From Notamacropus eugenii (lineage: Eukaryota; Chordata; Mammalia; Diprotodontia; Macropodidae), in NCBI RefSeq assembly GCF_028372415.1, contig NC_092875.1, positions 145,670,856 to 145,734,855 of the forward strand: a stretch of 64,000 bases of DNA, written 5' to 3'. Positions 23,028 to 34,875 of this stretch are shown piece after piece. Position 1 is the stretch's first letter. Each line of letters opens with the position of its first letter. The position numbers were made by a program, and so were the translations under genes. The notes beneath the pieces were generated by a model. That model saw nothing but the letters and a program-made list of their open reading frames with translations, did not search any database and had not been told where the DNA came from.

Positions 23028-24355
23028 GGCTTTTAGCTGCTTGCAATATTTTTTCCTTGACCAGGGAACTCTGGAATTTGGCCACAATGTTCCTAGGAGT
23101 TTCTCATTTTGGATCTCTTTCAGGAGGTGATTGGTGGATTCTTTTAATGTTTATTTTGCACTCTGGTTCTAGAATATCAGGGCAATTTTCCTTGATAATT
23201 TCCTGAAAGATGATGTCTAGACTCTTTTTCTGATCATGGCTTTCAGGTAGTCCCATAATTTTTTAATTGTCTCTCTTGGATCTATTTTCCATGTCAGTTG
23301 ATTTTCCCAATGAGATATTTCACATTATCTTCTATTTTTTCATTCTTTTGGTTTTGCTTTGTAATTTCTTGGTTTATGATAAAGTCATTAACTTCCCTCA
23401 GCTCCACTCTCACTTTTAAAGAACTATTTTCTTCAGTGAGCTTTTGAATCTCCTTTTCCATTTGGCTCATTCTGCTTTTTAAAGCATTCTTCTCCTCATT
23501 GACTTTTTGGACCTCTTTTTCCAGTTGAGTTAGCCTATTTTTAAAGGTGTTTTTTCTTCAGCATTTTTTGGGTTTCCTCTAACAAGCTGTTGACTCGTTT
23601 TTCAAGCTTTTCCATGGCCTGAGCCCATTGCATATTCATTTGGAAGGTACTGGATGCAGAAGCCTTGACTTCCTCTAACAGTGTGCATTGTTCTTCCTCA
23701 TCTTAAAGGATGGAAGGAAATACCTGTTCACTAAGAAAGTACTCTCCTATGGTCTTATTTTTTCCCCTTTTGGGGTCATTTTCCCAGCCAGTTACTTGAC
23801 TTCTAAATCCTTTGTCAAGAGTAGGGTTCTAGTGCTCCTCCTCATGCCAGGACCATGCTCAGGACTAAGGTTCTGATCAGCTGCTCAACTACCCCAGGGG
23901 CTTTAGATGGAGTGCTTCACAGATGGATGCTGCAGCTGCTGTCACCACTACCACCATTGCCACCTAGGGCCAGTGCTGGGAAGGATCTTGCTCTCTTCTC
24001 ACCCAGCTGGGAAAGCCCTCTCACTGATCTTTAAAGTTTTCTTTGGCACTTGTGGGTTGAGGGATCTGAGACCCTCCCTGCTGGGAATTCTGCCCCAGAG
24101 GCCTGTTCCAGTCCTGTTCCTCCTGGTGCCACATGGCCAGGGCTGCACTCCACTCTGCTCAGCATCCCCTGGTATAGACCTTTTCTGTCAGCCTTTCAGG
24201 TTACCTTTGGGTAGAAATCTCTTTCACTCTGTCATTCTGTGGTTTTTGCTGCTCTAGAATTTGTTGAGAGTCATTTTTTACAGGTATTATATGGGCTGTG
24301 GGGGAAGAGCTAGAGTATGTACATCTTTCTACTCTGCTATCTTGGCTCCACCCAA
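23028..24355 (-). mobile_element. L1/half-L1 5' part: 5'UTR and most of ORF1 (antisense)
   Basis: On the minus strand the element starts near 24,355 with 'gggtggagccaagatagcag' and 'agtagaaagatgtac', the same 5' end as the copy at 55.37 kb. After about 575 bp of 5'UTR, ORF1 starts with an ATG complementary to 23,777-23,779. ORF1 carries coiled-coil-like Lys/Glu-rich sequence and the basic RNA-binding region, and stops matching at about 23,028. Frameshifts and stops break the frame. The ORF1 C-terminus and the whole 3' end are absent, the reverse of the usual 5' truncation. Confidence 0.8.
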
Positions 24356-25414
24356 TAACTTTCTTTTAACTGTGAGGTATATTGACTAGAGCTTTGCATT
24401 ATATCAATCTTTATAAGAGGGGAAGGGCATACTCTCCATTTTGTATCCAGTTCATTTTGTGCTGATGTTAAAATTTTGTTGGTCTTTTTGAAAGCTTTTG
24501 AAACAACACTTGGCTACTCTGAAAACCCCTTTTATCAAGTCACATGTTAAAGGCAATGATTAAAAAAAAACAGTTTATATAATTTTTTTTCTGTATACAT
24601 AATATTTCAGGGTAAGGGAGCAAAAAAATAATCTATCATTTCTATTGCTACTTCAGTACCTAAATGTCATCCTGAGACTTTTTAGAGTTGGTTCAACATT
24701 TTACGATTGAATGCAGGAATTCTTCACATTTTGAGGGGGTTCCTGAATCCCTTTGTCAGTTTAGTGAAACCTGTGGATATTTCAGAATAACATTTTCAAA
24801 TGTGTAAAGTAAAGTGCAAAGGATGACAAAAAAACTGATTATATTGAAAGAATTATAATATTTTTAAAAACATCCTCTTCAAATCTCAAATTTTCATTGG
24901 GTATTCCTTCCTTTCAATTATTTAGAAAACTGGTAAATTCAACCAGTGGTAGAGCTGATCCTTAGGGAACCCAGCTATTCACATCTCCTCCAGCTCTGTT
25001 CGTTACTACCTGTAGTTTCCTGCCTTTAAGTTATTTCTCCAAGAATAATAAAATGTTCCCCTTGATTTTTGTTGTTATTTTAACAGTCTTTAGTCTATTA
25101 CGATTTCAAAGAGTTCTGAAAAATTCCTTAAGAAATTTTGTCTACCACTAATTACTTTGGTTGCTCCAAATGCCTCCAATATGTCTATATTCCAGTACCT
25201 GCCACAGCCATATGGCATAAGCATGATTTGTTTAATTGACTTGTAGCTTATAATTAGGCCCCCTGCCTCCTTCAAATCACAAAAATCCAATTTCTTAGTA
25301 CATGCAACAAAATGAGATCTGTGGTTACAGGCAAAAATAATTTTCTGTGATAATGAATACCCCATGACAAACAGCATAAAACACCTCCCCCCAATAAAAA
25401 AGAAAAAGTTTGTT
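24356..25414. other. Intergenic with one dispersed-repeat copy
   Basis: No gene. 24,715-24,860 ('ggaattcttcacattttgag', 'gggttcctgaatccctttg') matches, in degraded form, the segment at about 44,290-44,400; I do not know the family. Confidence 0.4.
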
Positions 25415-25447
25415 CACACACACACACACACACACACATACACACAC
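25415..25447. repeat. (CA)n microsatellite
   Basis: CA repeat with one TA interruption. Confidence 0.95.
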
Positions 25448-26164
25448 TGAAAAGAAACCTAGTAAACAACATTATCATGACTCTGTTTTCAGTTTCCAAG
25501 AGTAGAAACTACAGTAAGTAACAGGAGGCTTATAGTTTTAAAATGTACTCTACAACAGCTACACTGATTCAACAATATTTAAAATGAGGACAGAGATCTT
25601 CATGTTAGAATTGCATCCATATTTTGCCTATTTGTGTGATCCCTTTCCTTCATTGTTGGTAACACTTTGAGCTACTTGAAAGTGAATTCTGTTCTTTTTC
25701 TCAAGAGGGAAAATTACACTGTTAGAGGCTTGTGAGTAAGTATAGAATGGTTGCCATTCCAGACTACCTGCACACATAGAGAACCACATAATTACCCAGA
25801 TAATTCAGGCCTTGAACTCCCTTTTCAATTAAATTACCATCATGATTCCTCTGTGCATTTACTCCATGTACTTGAATCATTGTTTTCTAGTAAGCAAATT
25901 GCTAAGCTTGCTATCAATAAGAAAACAGCTGAAAGAATGTGGTGATTAAGAGCAGGTTTCACCATAGTCTTGAAATTTGATATATAGACTAATTGTGTTC
26001 AGTAGATCAAACCATTACAGTTTGAATGACTACTATGGTGGACCTGATCATCTTTTTCCTTGGTATTATAAATATGGACTGAATCAGAGATTTTTGCTGA
26101 TGTAGGAAAATCCTGGATGAGGGAAAACTCTCTACCCATGCTAGTGGGTACCTTCTTTGCAACT
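25448..26164. other. Intergenic, no recognised feature
   Basis: No gene or nameable repeat. Confidence 0.45.
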
Positions 26165-26695
26165 GACATTTGTTTTAGTGAGTTGCCTAGAGCATTGAGA
26201 AATTAAATGACTTGTCCAGGACCATACAGCCAGTAGTGTCAGAAGGAGAACTTCGAATCCACATTTTCCAACTCTAAGTCTAGCTCATTATTCAGTATGT
26301 CATGCTGTCTCTAATATTTGGTGTTTTACATTTAGAAAAGAGAAAGAGAACAGCATAGATTTCAAATGTCATCCTTATGACATAAATATTTTTATTGGAG
26401 GATGTCCTTACAGATCCAGGAAGGAAGGAGGAAGGTAGGAAGGAAGGACTTACTAAGTTCCTATCATGTACCAGGCGCTGTGCTACACTCTTTACAAATA
26501 TTATTTCATTTCAGCCTCACAACAACCCAAGAAGGTAAGTGTTATTATTGTCTCCATTTGATAGTTGTGAAAACTGAGGCAGACAACTTAAGTGACTTGC
26601 CCGAGATCACACAACTAGGAAGTGTCTGAGTCTGGATTTAAACTGTGATAACCTTGACTCTGAGTCTAGTTCTTTGTCTACTATGTCACTAGCAG
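26165..26695 (-). repeat. Two MIR/CORE-SINE copies (antisense)
   Basis: First about 26,165-26,325 ('aatgacttgtccaggaccat', 'acagccagtagtgtcagaag'). Second about 26,425-26,695 ('taccaggcgctgtgctacac', 'aactgaggcagacaacttaa', 'acttgcccgagatcacacaa'). Confidence 0.75.
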
Positions 26696-26849
26696 TATTA
26701 CAATATTGACTTCACTAATCTTTGTAAGAAGTGGGAAAATTAGAAATCCCTATGTCTTTTTTGAGAAAAAAAACTGTCCCATTTCTGATTGGATTGTTTA
26801 ACTAGATTTATCTTTTGTAGCCATTTCCCAGAATTCCATTATGATTGTT

Positions 26850-26960
26850 TGATTTCATTCATTCAAACAAAAAACATTTGTTAAGTTTGCTGTATCCAGA
26901 GCATTTATGCTAGGTGCTGGATAAAACAAAATGTTTAGATTAGATCCCTTCAGTAAACTT
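26850..26960 (-). repeat. L2 LINE 3' tail remnant (antisense)
   Basis: 'ttcattcattcaaacaaaaa', 'acatttgttaagtttgctgt' and 'atgctaggtgctggat' are a degraded reversed L2 tail. Confidence 0.45.
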
Positions 26961-27099
26961 ACTGCCGTGTGCAAATCACTTGAGGCAAGGAATCATTTCA
27001 TTACAACCATGGTCATATTCATGGCCTTCTGTTGACTCAGTATTTGACTTTGGTGAAACTCAGTTGAGCTAGTTGCTCCACATTTAATTAATTCTGTTT

Positions 27100-28140
27100 C
27101 AGTTGAGTACTGAAATTTGTGCAAAATATAAGTAAGTGTGCTTATTTCATTGCTCTTTTTGTTGTATTTTTAATTTTATGTTTTTTTTAGAATGGATATT
27201 ACTCCAAGGGAACATATAGAAAAAAAATACCTTTTAAAGAACACATTGCAGTGGTGGTTAGAGCTATTACAATAACTGTCAGTGAAAGGAATTCAAGCAT
27301 TTAGAGGATCATTCAAGCCCATAATGAAACAGGATCATTTATACTACAGAGCTAAGGGAAGTCTGGTCAAAAATGAAAAATTACCCCAACACCTGATAAA
27401 CTATTGCTTCAAAACAACTGGATTAATTCTCAGAAGACAAGCAAAGACCTTCAGAAGGACTTGGTAGCTGGAGGAATTGTCACTGATTCCTCTACAATAC
27501 ATCATAGGCTTCTTGAAGTTGAAAGAACAGTGAGACTAACTTTAAAAAAAAGAAAAAAAGGGCAACTGCTGACTAAGGTCACAAAAAAAATATTTCATGG
27601 CAAAACAATGAAAACCAGACTACTAAAGAATACTGATAAAACTTATTATTTCTTTTTTCAAGGCTATACCAAAAGTGTCATCAAAAGTCCAGAAAGATCT
27701 GAATATCTTCATCAGACCAATGTAAAGTAACTCCATCCACTCCAAAAACTGTTCAGTGATGCTTTTTTTTTTATTTCTGGTGGACTTGGAAGCCTTGACC
27801 CCTTGAGGCAATGATGAACTCTGATAAATATGTACTGATACGTTGAGAAGTAGAATTGTTCTGAAACAATAAAAGTTTTCAAATGGTGATAGAATATTGC
27901 AACACAGCCTTACACTATTGCATATATCACCAAAGGCTAAGAAAATTATCAAAGAGCTGGAGATAAACAAGTTTCAAGGTCTGAAAACTTGCCTGATTTA
28001 AACTCCATTGAAAACCTATGAGCTAAAAGAAAGGCTAGACTTAGAAAAATATGTGGTTTCATATTGAAAATGTATAGAATATGTGTAAGTCTTTTGAACT
28101 CAATGCCAAATCAAATAAAAATAATTGATTTCAGTTAAAG
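27100..28140 (+). mobile_element. Tc1/mariner-type DNA transposon relic
   Basis: Boundaries are approximate; I could not align terminal inverted repeats with confidence. Possible ends are 'tctgtttcagttgagtactg' near 27,098 and 'ttgatttcagttaaag' ending near 28,139. The interior holds the decayed transposase listed separately. This is a cut-and-paste element type, unlike the LINE-derived DNA around it. Confidence 0.6.
27350..28085 (+). pseudogene. Tc1-like transposase pseudogene
   Basis: Remnant of a transposase that binds the element's ends (N-terminal helix-turn-helix) and cuts with a DDE/D catalytic core. A frame open from 27,404 to 27,730 reads KTSKDLQKDLVAGGIVTDSS, then TIHHRLLE (second DNA-binding half) and KKGQLLTKVTKK, where Tc1 proteins have the 'KKPLLTKRH' block. 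Further on, after frame breaks, 'cctgatttaaactccattga' encodes PDLNSIENL, the motif next to the last catalytic acidic residue of Tc1 enzymes, with the following Trp codon now a stop (near 28,019). The first catalytic segment is poorly preserved. Several stops and frameshifts make it inactive. Confidence 0.7.
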
Positions 28141-28854
28141 AAAAAAATAATGAATATAAATACATATTAAAGATGGAGAAAGTTTTTGTATGTCAATAAA
28201 TTTAGTTATTTTACTTTATCCTAGACAACTCAAATACCACCATAGAGTCATTGCAATGTAAAACTCTTCTTTAATGACTTTAATATTTTTTCTCTTGTCT
28301 TTCCTTTTTATTAACTCCTTTTTAACTATTGAGCTGGTCAGATAAAATTCACCACCACCCCTCCCGACAGAGTCCAGTTTGTAGAAGAGTTTCACCAACC
28401 TAGCTTCATTTTTGTGCTGAAAGCTGCTGGGCTTGGTCCAGATCACTTTAGATATATTTAGGAATGCTTTCCATACAGGTATTTTAACACCAGCCATTCT
28501 ATCATCCTTTACCTAATTCCATCTATTCACTATCAACCCTTCCTATCTATAACTCCTTCTGGTTCTTTATGGACCATATAGCTTCCAACCCAAATTTCTA
28601 ATCACTATTAACTTAAATTATAATCCCAATAAAAACTTCTTCACCTATCTTCCCCTACTCCTATGTTTTTATCCTAATCTAGTTCAGAACTGCTTTTTAT
28701 GAGATTCCAAACAACCCTATCTAAACTCTGTTCTAGATCATTCCATACTATCCACTGGAACTTCTGTTTTATTACCAATAATTTAACTTCCCTTTATCTT
28801 TGATCTTTTTTATGTGCATTTTCTACCTTCTTTCTTTAACAAAAAGTCAGATTT
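28141..28854. other. Intergenic, no recognised feature
   Basis: No gene. The right part (28,500-28,800) is pyrimidine-rich and could be very old L2 sequence. Confidence 0.4.
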
Positions 28855-29385
28855 GCCTTTTAAGATCTTCATATAGGGATGTAGATTGCGTTCTGAGAAG
28901 ACTAGTACCTCTGATGTGAGGGCTGTTAAGTCCTTTTCAGGGCTATATATCCACTTGATTCCCCCAATTGTCACTTGTGGTTCCAAGAAGCTGTAGCATG
29001 CACAGTGACCACACCCTGGTAAAGTATTTAAGCAGACAGCTAAACCAGATTGAGGGTAACCAACAGGCCTTAAACATTTCAATGAATTCTGAGGATATTT
29101 ACCCCACACATGTGAAAACTTCCCCCGGTAGAATGAAAGGATATGAACAATTTGTTCCAATGACCATGAGGGCAGCTAAAGTAGATGCTGTGAAGAGCTT
29201 AGAGCTTGGTCAGGCATCAAAGATGCCAAGATCTTCCACTGTATCCTGAACCATCACCAATCCTCTTGATTTTGTCTTGCCATGGGATGGTGATAACTCT
29301 ATAAGGGAGAGTGAGTCTAATGACTTTGTGCAACTCTGCCTCATTCAAGTCCAATTTATGTTTGAATCAAAAGAAATCACCTATA
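28855..29385 (+). mobile_element. ~530-bp non-autonomous element B, copy 1
   Basis: Aligns along its whole length with 48,730-49,284: shared blocks include 'cttttcagggctatatatcc'/'cttttcagagctgcttatcc', 'gcttggtcaggcatcaa'/'acttggtcagacatcaa' and 'tgactttgtgcaactctgc' in both. Its 3' part matches the LINE-A-type SINE tail. It lies just upstream of the LINE-A copy. It codes for nothing recognisable. It may be the MAR4-type marsupial repeat, by memory only. Confidence 0.6.
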
Positions 29386-29696
29386 CCATTTTACCATTTT
29401 TTTAAATCTATCTCAATGTCATGTGACAGTAATGACAAATAATGAAGAAACAGGTGTGCATATACTGGGAACTGTAGTCACAACTATGCACACAGTTACC
29501 CCAGGACATAGAATCATCTCACTGGAAGGAGCAGGGGGATTTGGTAGCCCCCAGGGTGTTTGAGCAGCCTTTATAAAGGACTGCACTGTTCATCTCCTGG
29601 TGTGAAGAAGGGGCTAGAAAAGATTCCCTAAAAATTGTCTGCTTCACCCAAACATGGTCTGCTTACTGCGGCAAATGAAGAACCAATCCTGCCATC

Positions 29697-29700
<4 letters not shown>

Positions 29701-29737
<37 letters not shown>

Positions 29738-29746
29738 ACACACACG
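29701..29746. repeat. (CA)n microsatellite
   Basis: CA repeat with one TA interruption, inside the 5' region of LINE-A. Confidence 0.95.
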
Positions 29747-29777
29747 TACAAAAACTTCTACAAAGATGATTCTACTC

Positions 29778-32150
29778 AGTGGAATATGCCCATGTTTGTG
29801 GAAAACATAAAATCCAGTAGACCTGAAAGTTGAATGGCATTTGTGAGAGAACTCAGGAGGTATCATATCCAAATAGCATCCCTGACAGAAACAAGACTGG
29901 CAAATGAAGGCCAGCTTACCAAAATCAGAGCTGAATATACGTTTTTCTGGAGTGGGACCAGTGAAGGAAAGTGCCATGAAGCTAGTGTACATTTTACAGT
30001 CAGAACTAATCTGGTTAACAAGTTTGTGTGCCTACCAAAAGGAGTGAACAACAGAGTCCTGAAAATGTGATTGCCACTTACAGGAAAACACTATACCACC
30101 ATCATCATTTCCTGTGTTCATGCCAAGATAAATTCTGATAAGTCAAAGAAGAATATTATGAAGACCTGAAGACTCTCATCACTGATGTTCAGGTCTCTCT
30201 CTTAGTCATCGTTAGCAAGATTCTTGCCAGATCATCATTGATCTGGGTGACTTTAAAGAAAGAATAGACAGACTACCAGACATGGCAGGGAGTTCTTGGG
30301 AGGAGTGGAATCAGCAACAGCAATAGCAATTGTAACTTACTACTGAAGACTTGTGCATCTCATGACCTTCTCACCAACACTGTCTTCTATTTGCCTAAAT
30401 ACAATGAAACTTCTTTGACTTTTAAGAGACTTGTCATAATAAGTAGAAGAGACAGGATATGAGAGTGACAAAAGCAATGTGTGGTACAGAGTGCTGGACT
30501 GATCATAGACTTATCCTCTTCAAGAGAAAGACTAGCATTCAACAAAAGTGGCAACCACAAGGCAACATGACTACCAGAAGACTTAATGTCAACAAATTAG
30601 AGACCTCTTCTTGCTAACTTGTGGGAAAACCCAAGCCAAAGCACAGTTGGCAACAGTGGAACAGAAAAGAAGTAGGCAGCTTTCAGAGATGTGTTGTACA
30701 GCACTGCATTTACTCATTTGGAGCAGAATACTTGCAAACATCAAGATTGGGTTGATGACAATGATGGGGAAATTCAGGTTAAGTTAAGAAAAGCAGGATA
30801 GTTAGTCTGTTTCTAAGAAGGCAGCATTTAACTTTATCAAAAATAAAGAGCAAGCAAAACTTAGAGAAATGCAAGATTCTTGTCTTAGTAAGAAAGCAGA
30901 TGAAATTCAGTTTTATACAAATAGTAATAATCCAAAGTTCTTTTGTCATGCCCTGAAGGCATTTGCTAAGTTAAAGACCTGTGGTGCATCTCAACTACTC
31001 AGAGATGATGGAGCCACACTGATTAATGATGACATGATCCTGCAGAGATAGGCTGAACACTTTCATAAGTGTTCTCGACAGAATGCCATCAATCAATGCT
31101 GAAGCCATTGACTATACTTCAGATTCAAGTCAATCTCTCTATAGCTGAATTTCCAACTGAAAAAGAAATTTTGAAAGCCAGTAGGTTCCTCTTACATGGC
31201 AAAGTACCTGTTTCTGATTCTATTCCACCTGAGATTTAAAAGGTATAGGGACTGCTCCTACAAAAGTTGCCTGAAATCTTTTTAAGTTATATAGCCAGAG
31301 AAGGTTATCACCTTCAAGGATACCTCCATCTCTATAAAGTTAAAGGAAATAGATTGTCCTGTGACAACCATGGAGTGGGAGCAGATCTCTCTCAGTCATT
31401 GTTAGCAAGGTTCTTACCAGATTCCTCATTAACTGGCTAGTCCTTCACCTGGAAGATGATTATTTACCCTAGAATCAGTGTGGCTGAAGCACTGGCATAT
31501 CTGTAGAAAGGGTTAAGGAATAGTTGATATGCTGTTTGCTGCCCAACAACTCCAGAAGAAATGCCAAGAATAGAACAGAGGTCTATATACAGTATCCATT
31601 GATATGACCAAGGCCTTTGATACTGTCAGTCATGAGAGCTTGGGAAAAAATTGTGTCAAAATTTGGTTGCTCAGAGAAGTTCACCAGTATTATATATCAA
31701 TTTCATGATGCCATGCTTGCCTGAGTTCTGGATAATGGATAATGCTCTCTCACTTTTCCAGTCACTGATGGAGGGAAGTCAGGCTGTGTGCTTGCTCTCA
31801 TGCTTTTTAGCATGATGTTTTCAGTAATGTTGTCAAATACCTTCAACAAGGTCTGTTACCACACTGATGGTAAGTTATTTAACTTGAAAAGGCTGCAAAC
31901 TAAGACTAAAATGCAGAAAGAGTTGGTGCATGATTTTTTGTTCACAGATGATTGTGCACTCAGTGCAGCCTTTGAAGCTGAGATGCAACACTGCTACTTG
32001 TGATAACTTTAGCCTAATAATTAATATCAAGAAAACACAGGCTCTCCACCAGCTAGCACCACACTAGATGTACATGGAACCATTGGTTATAGCAAATGGA
32101 GTAATTTTGAATGTTGTGGATGAGTTTACTTACCTTGGCAGTACACTTTT
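29778..32150 (+). pseudogene. Endonuclease/reverse transcriptase pseudogene of LINE-A
   Basis: Encoded an enzyme that nicks target DNA (APE-type endonuclease) and copies its RNA at the nick. N-terminal readable block: VRELRRYHIQIASLTETRLA with FFWSG (29,842-29,960), the APE fold segment holding the catalytic Glu (E of TETR). RT blocks: motif A, IDMTKAFDTVSHESL (near 31,598-31,640); motif B region, GGKSGCVLALMLFSMMFS (near 31,773-31,820); motif C, FLFTDDCAL (near 31,933-31,960), one residue off the usual F-A-D-D; then EFTYLGSTL (near 32,120). Many stops and frameshifts lie between the blocks. Cellular genes do not have this domain order, so its transposon origin is secure. Confidence 0.75.
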
Positions 32151-32169
32151 CAGGGATGTACACTTTCCA

Positions 32170-33080
32170 CCTCCCACTTTGATGACTAACACATGGTCTT
32201 CAGTCTTCCTTTCCACACCTTCCCTTGCCATTATCTTCAATTACTTCAGCACCCATTTTAATGATTTTTCTGACATCCTAGCCTTAAATTTTCTTGGTCC
32301 CCTAACTTCTTTCATATCTCTTGACTTTATTTCAACCATCCCTTGGGGGATCCATACCTTAGATACCACTGCCACTAGAACTACTCCACTTCTGAGATGT
32401 TGGAACCTAAAATTCTTCTATCTAGTAATCATCTCTTGTTTCTAACCTCTCATTCCTACAGAGGCAGCTCTTAGCCCTTTTAATGACCTCTTGATGACAC
32501 TCCACCTCTTGGCTAGACACACCATTTTTTGACTCCAGGAACTTTCCCTGGCTATCTTCCATGCCTGATATACTCTCCCTCCTCTGCTCCTACTACTGAC
32601 CTCCCTGGTTTCCTTTAATTCCCAGATAAAATCTCACCTTTTAAAGGAAATCTTCCCCAATTCTAGTTCCTTCTTTGTGTAAATTATTGCCTATTTATCC
32701 TGTACATAGCTTACTTTGCAGGTTTATTTGTTGCTTTGCCCACTAGATTATAAACTCCTTGAGGGCAAGGACTGACCTTTTTTTTTTTTTTTTGCCTCTT
32801 TTTGTATTCCCAGCACCTAGCAGTATGTCTGGTACATAGTAGGCACTTAATAAATGTTTATTGATTGATTGATGAGTGCCTCACCTTTCCCTATTTTTCT
32901 AGACCATCAACCTTGCTATAATTTTGCTTGCTTCCCTAACCAATCTTGAAAATGTGATCAGCTATTTCATCAAATAATTTGCCTATGCTTTTGATTCCCT
33001 TTCTCCCTGAACCTATCAGGTCCCTACCCTACTAATAACGTATCTATTTACCCACCCATAGTTTCCATTAAATCTAAAGA
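32170..33080 (+). repeat. L2 LINE, internal and 3' part
   Basis: 32,170-32,470 is pyrimidine-rich L2-like sequence. 32,470-32,875 is a clear L2 3' end: 'aaaatctcaccttttaaagg', 'aaactccttgagggcaagga', a T-run at 32,779-32,793, 'agcacctagcagtatgtctg' and 'aggcacttaataaatgttta'. 32,880-33,080 may be a further L2 piece. Confidence 0.7.
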
Positions 33081-33162
33081 AGACCATAAAATCATGAAGT
33101 TACTCAACTGATGGGGTTTAGGCAAGTTGAGAGAAAAGGATGGAATAACATACTGTCTGCCT

Positions 33163-34538
33163 TAAAATCATATACCTTGTCTAGCTGGATCTCCCTTTGA
33201 TTTCTTGGAACAGAATATGTAGCCTGAAACTTGGACCTTATTTTTCTTCAATGTTCTGTTAGACCTTTCTTGTGGCTCTGAGTAACAGGGCATGTGTCAG
33301 GTTTTTGGGGGCTATGGTCTTCCAGGCATTGTTTTCCTATTATCCCAGTGCTAAGTCATTTTTAGTTGAACACTAACACCAAGCAAATCTTTCTCCTTAG
33401 AGAGTTTATTCCTCAAATCATAGTAAACAAAATGTAACCAAGTTTAGTTAGGAAAGGCATGGCAGTATTAAGCAACCATAGGCACAGGCAGAATAGAATA
33501 TGTCGGACATCATTTTCCTATCCCCTCCCCACCACCCAAAGGTCAAGGTTGTCACAGAAAGGAGAAAGGAAAAAATAATTCAGCATCTTCTTATAAACTT
33601 TTCTCTCCCATTATTGTTATGTAAACCATAAACTGTAATTATCTCCACCCACCTAGGATAGGGTTCAGTCTTTTTGCTCAATCTCCTACTTCTCCTCAGT
33701 GACACAAGAGGAAATAAGGAAATTAGCTTCCTTCACAATCTTTCTTTCTCCTACCACAGTAGGAGGGGAAAATACCTTAGTTATTCATGGCAGTACAGGA
33801 ACTGGGACAAATTGGCAATGTTTCCATGATTCTCTTAGTCAGAGCTTCTCAGCAAAGAAGACATCAGGACTAGTTTTGTCTCTTTCCCCATAGTCTCAGA
33901 AATTCCAAATGTCCTCCGAATTCTAGCTAATGCCTTCCTGGCATGGGAGAAAAAAAATCAATCCTCACAGTGCTGCCTGAGTCCAAGAGAGGGGAGAAAA
34001 TAGGACCTTGAACGCTTGTAAACCTTAGGTGGCAAGTCTGGCAGAAATCTTCCATCTCTGCATGAACATTAACTTTTCTCTCACTTCCTCTTTTTTACGA
34101 GTTCTAATCAAGCCCAAGTAGTTACTGAGGTTATACTGAAAATTTTCCAGTAATGATAGTCATTGAGAAATTTTGTTTAGTCAGACTTTCAACATCTGGT
34201 TTTAACTCTATTACCATGACACTAGTTTGGCTTCTGGTCTTTTCTGACTAATCACTGGGTTTAGCTAATTCCAGGCATTGCCTAGAATTTTACAATTGCT
34301 CTTCTTTCTACATTTGGAGAAAGACAAGGGTTTGACACACACAATGGACCTCACCCAACCACATTTTCTAACCAGTTCAGGTATTACTCCTTCTCAGGAG
34401 CCGGATTGTAGGAGGTAACACAAACGCCGGATCACCCCACAACCTCTTTTCTCCTCTACTGGGGTACTAGGCACTGCTACAGAAAGTCATAAATCTATAT
34501 TGTTTGCATTCACTGCAAATTTATGGTACTTACCCTCA
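33163..34538 (-). mobile_element. Candidate solo LTR, about 1.38 kb
   Basis: The same 6 bp, ctgcct, lies at both edges (33,157-33,162 and 34,539-34,544). On the minus strand the interval begins TGAGGGTAAG and ends TTTTA, so one end fits TG and the other has A in place of the expected C-A pair. In that orientation a TATAA-type box (complement of 33,591-33,597) precedes an AATAAA (complement of 33,415-33,420) by about 175 bp, with about 250 bp after it, the layout of an LTR with R and U5. A 6-bp duplication fits class II (ERVK-like) elements. A 6-bp match can arise by chance, so this is a candidate only. No viral gene is attached. Confidence 0.4.
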
Positions 34539-34579
34539 CTGCCTAAAAAAACAAAAACAGAAAGAAAAACAACCCATAG

Positions 34580-34875
34580 GTATTAGAGATGAAAGGCACT
34601 TCAGAGAATAATCTAATCTGACCTATTCATTTTACAGATGAAGAAACTGGAGAAACTTATTCTGAAAGCCTGTAAGCTTCTTTAAGACAGTGACTATATC
34701 ATATAAATATTTCATCTACTGTAGTACCTGGTGCAGAGCAGACATGAAATAAGTGTTTATTGATATCTATTGTTGTTTTGCCCAAAGTCTCATAACTAGT
34801 CAGTGGCAGGATCAGAAATCCTCAGCTAAGGTTTCTTGACTCCTAACCCAGTACATCTTATATTGACTACTGAAT
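34580..34875 (-). repeat. MIR3/THER1-like SINE split by an L2 tail
   Basis: Left part 'agatgaaaggcacttcagag', 'ttacagatgaagaaactgg'; right part 'caaagtctcataactagtca'. Between them (about 34,668-34,762) is a sense L2 tail ('tgtaagcttctttaagacag', 'aataagtgtttattga'). Confidence 0.55.

Larger units (their letters stand above)
29440..32150 (+). mobile_element. LINE-A: long non-LTR retrotransposon relic (APE + RT)
   Basis: The longest LINE coding relic in the window. 29,440-29,777 may be its 5'UTR, broken by a CA microsatellite. The pseudogene for its endonuclease/reverse transcriptase runs to about 32,150, where the element stops before its C-terminal part and abuts L2-like sequence. The missing C-terminal part is represented by the copies at 46,855 (+), 18,890 (-) and 13,480 (+). 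The clade is RTE-like or a relative; I cannot place it more precisely. Confidence 0.7.

Noticed and set aside
33699..33893. 64-codon open frame inside the candidate LTR, considered as a retroviral gene remnant
   Set aside because: No recognisable retroviral motif. LTRs are non-coding in most families.
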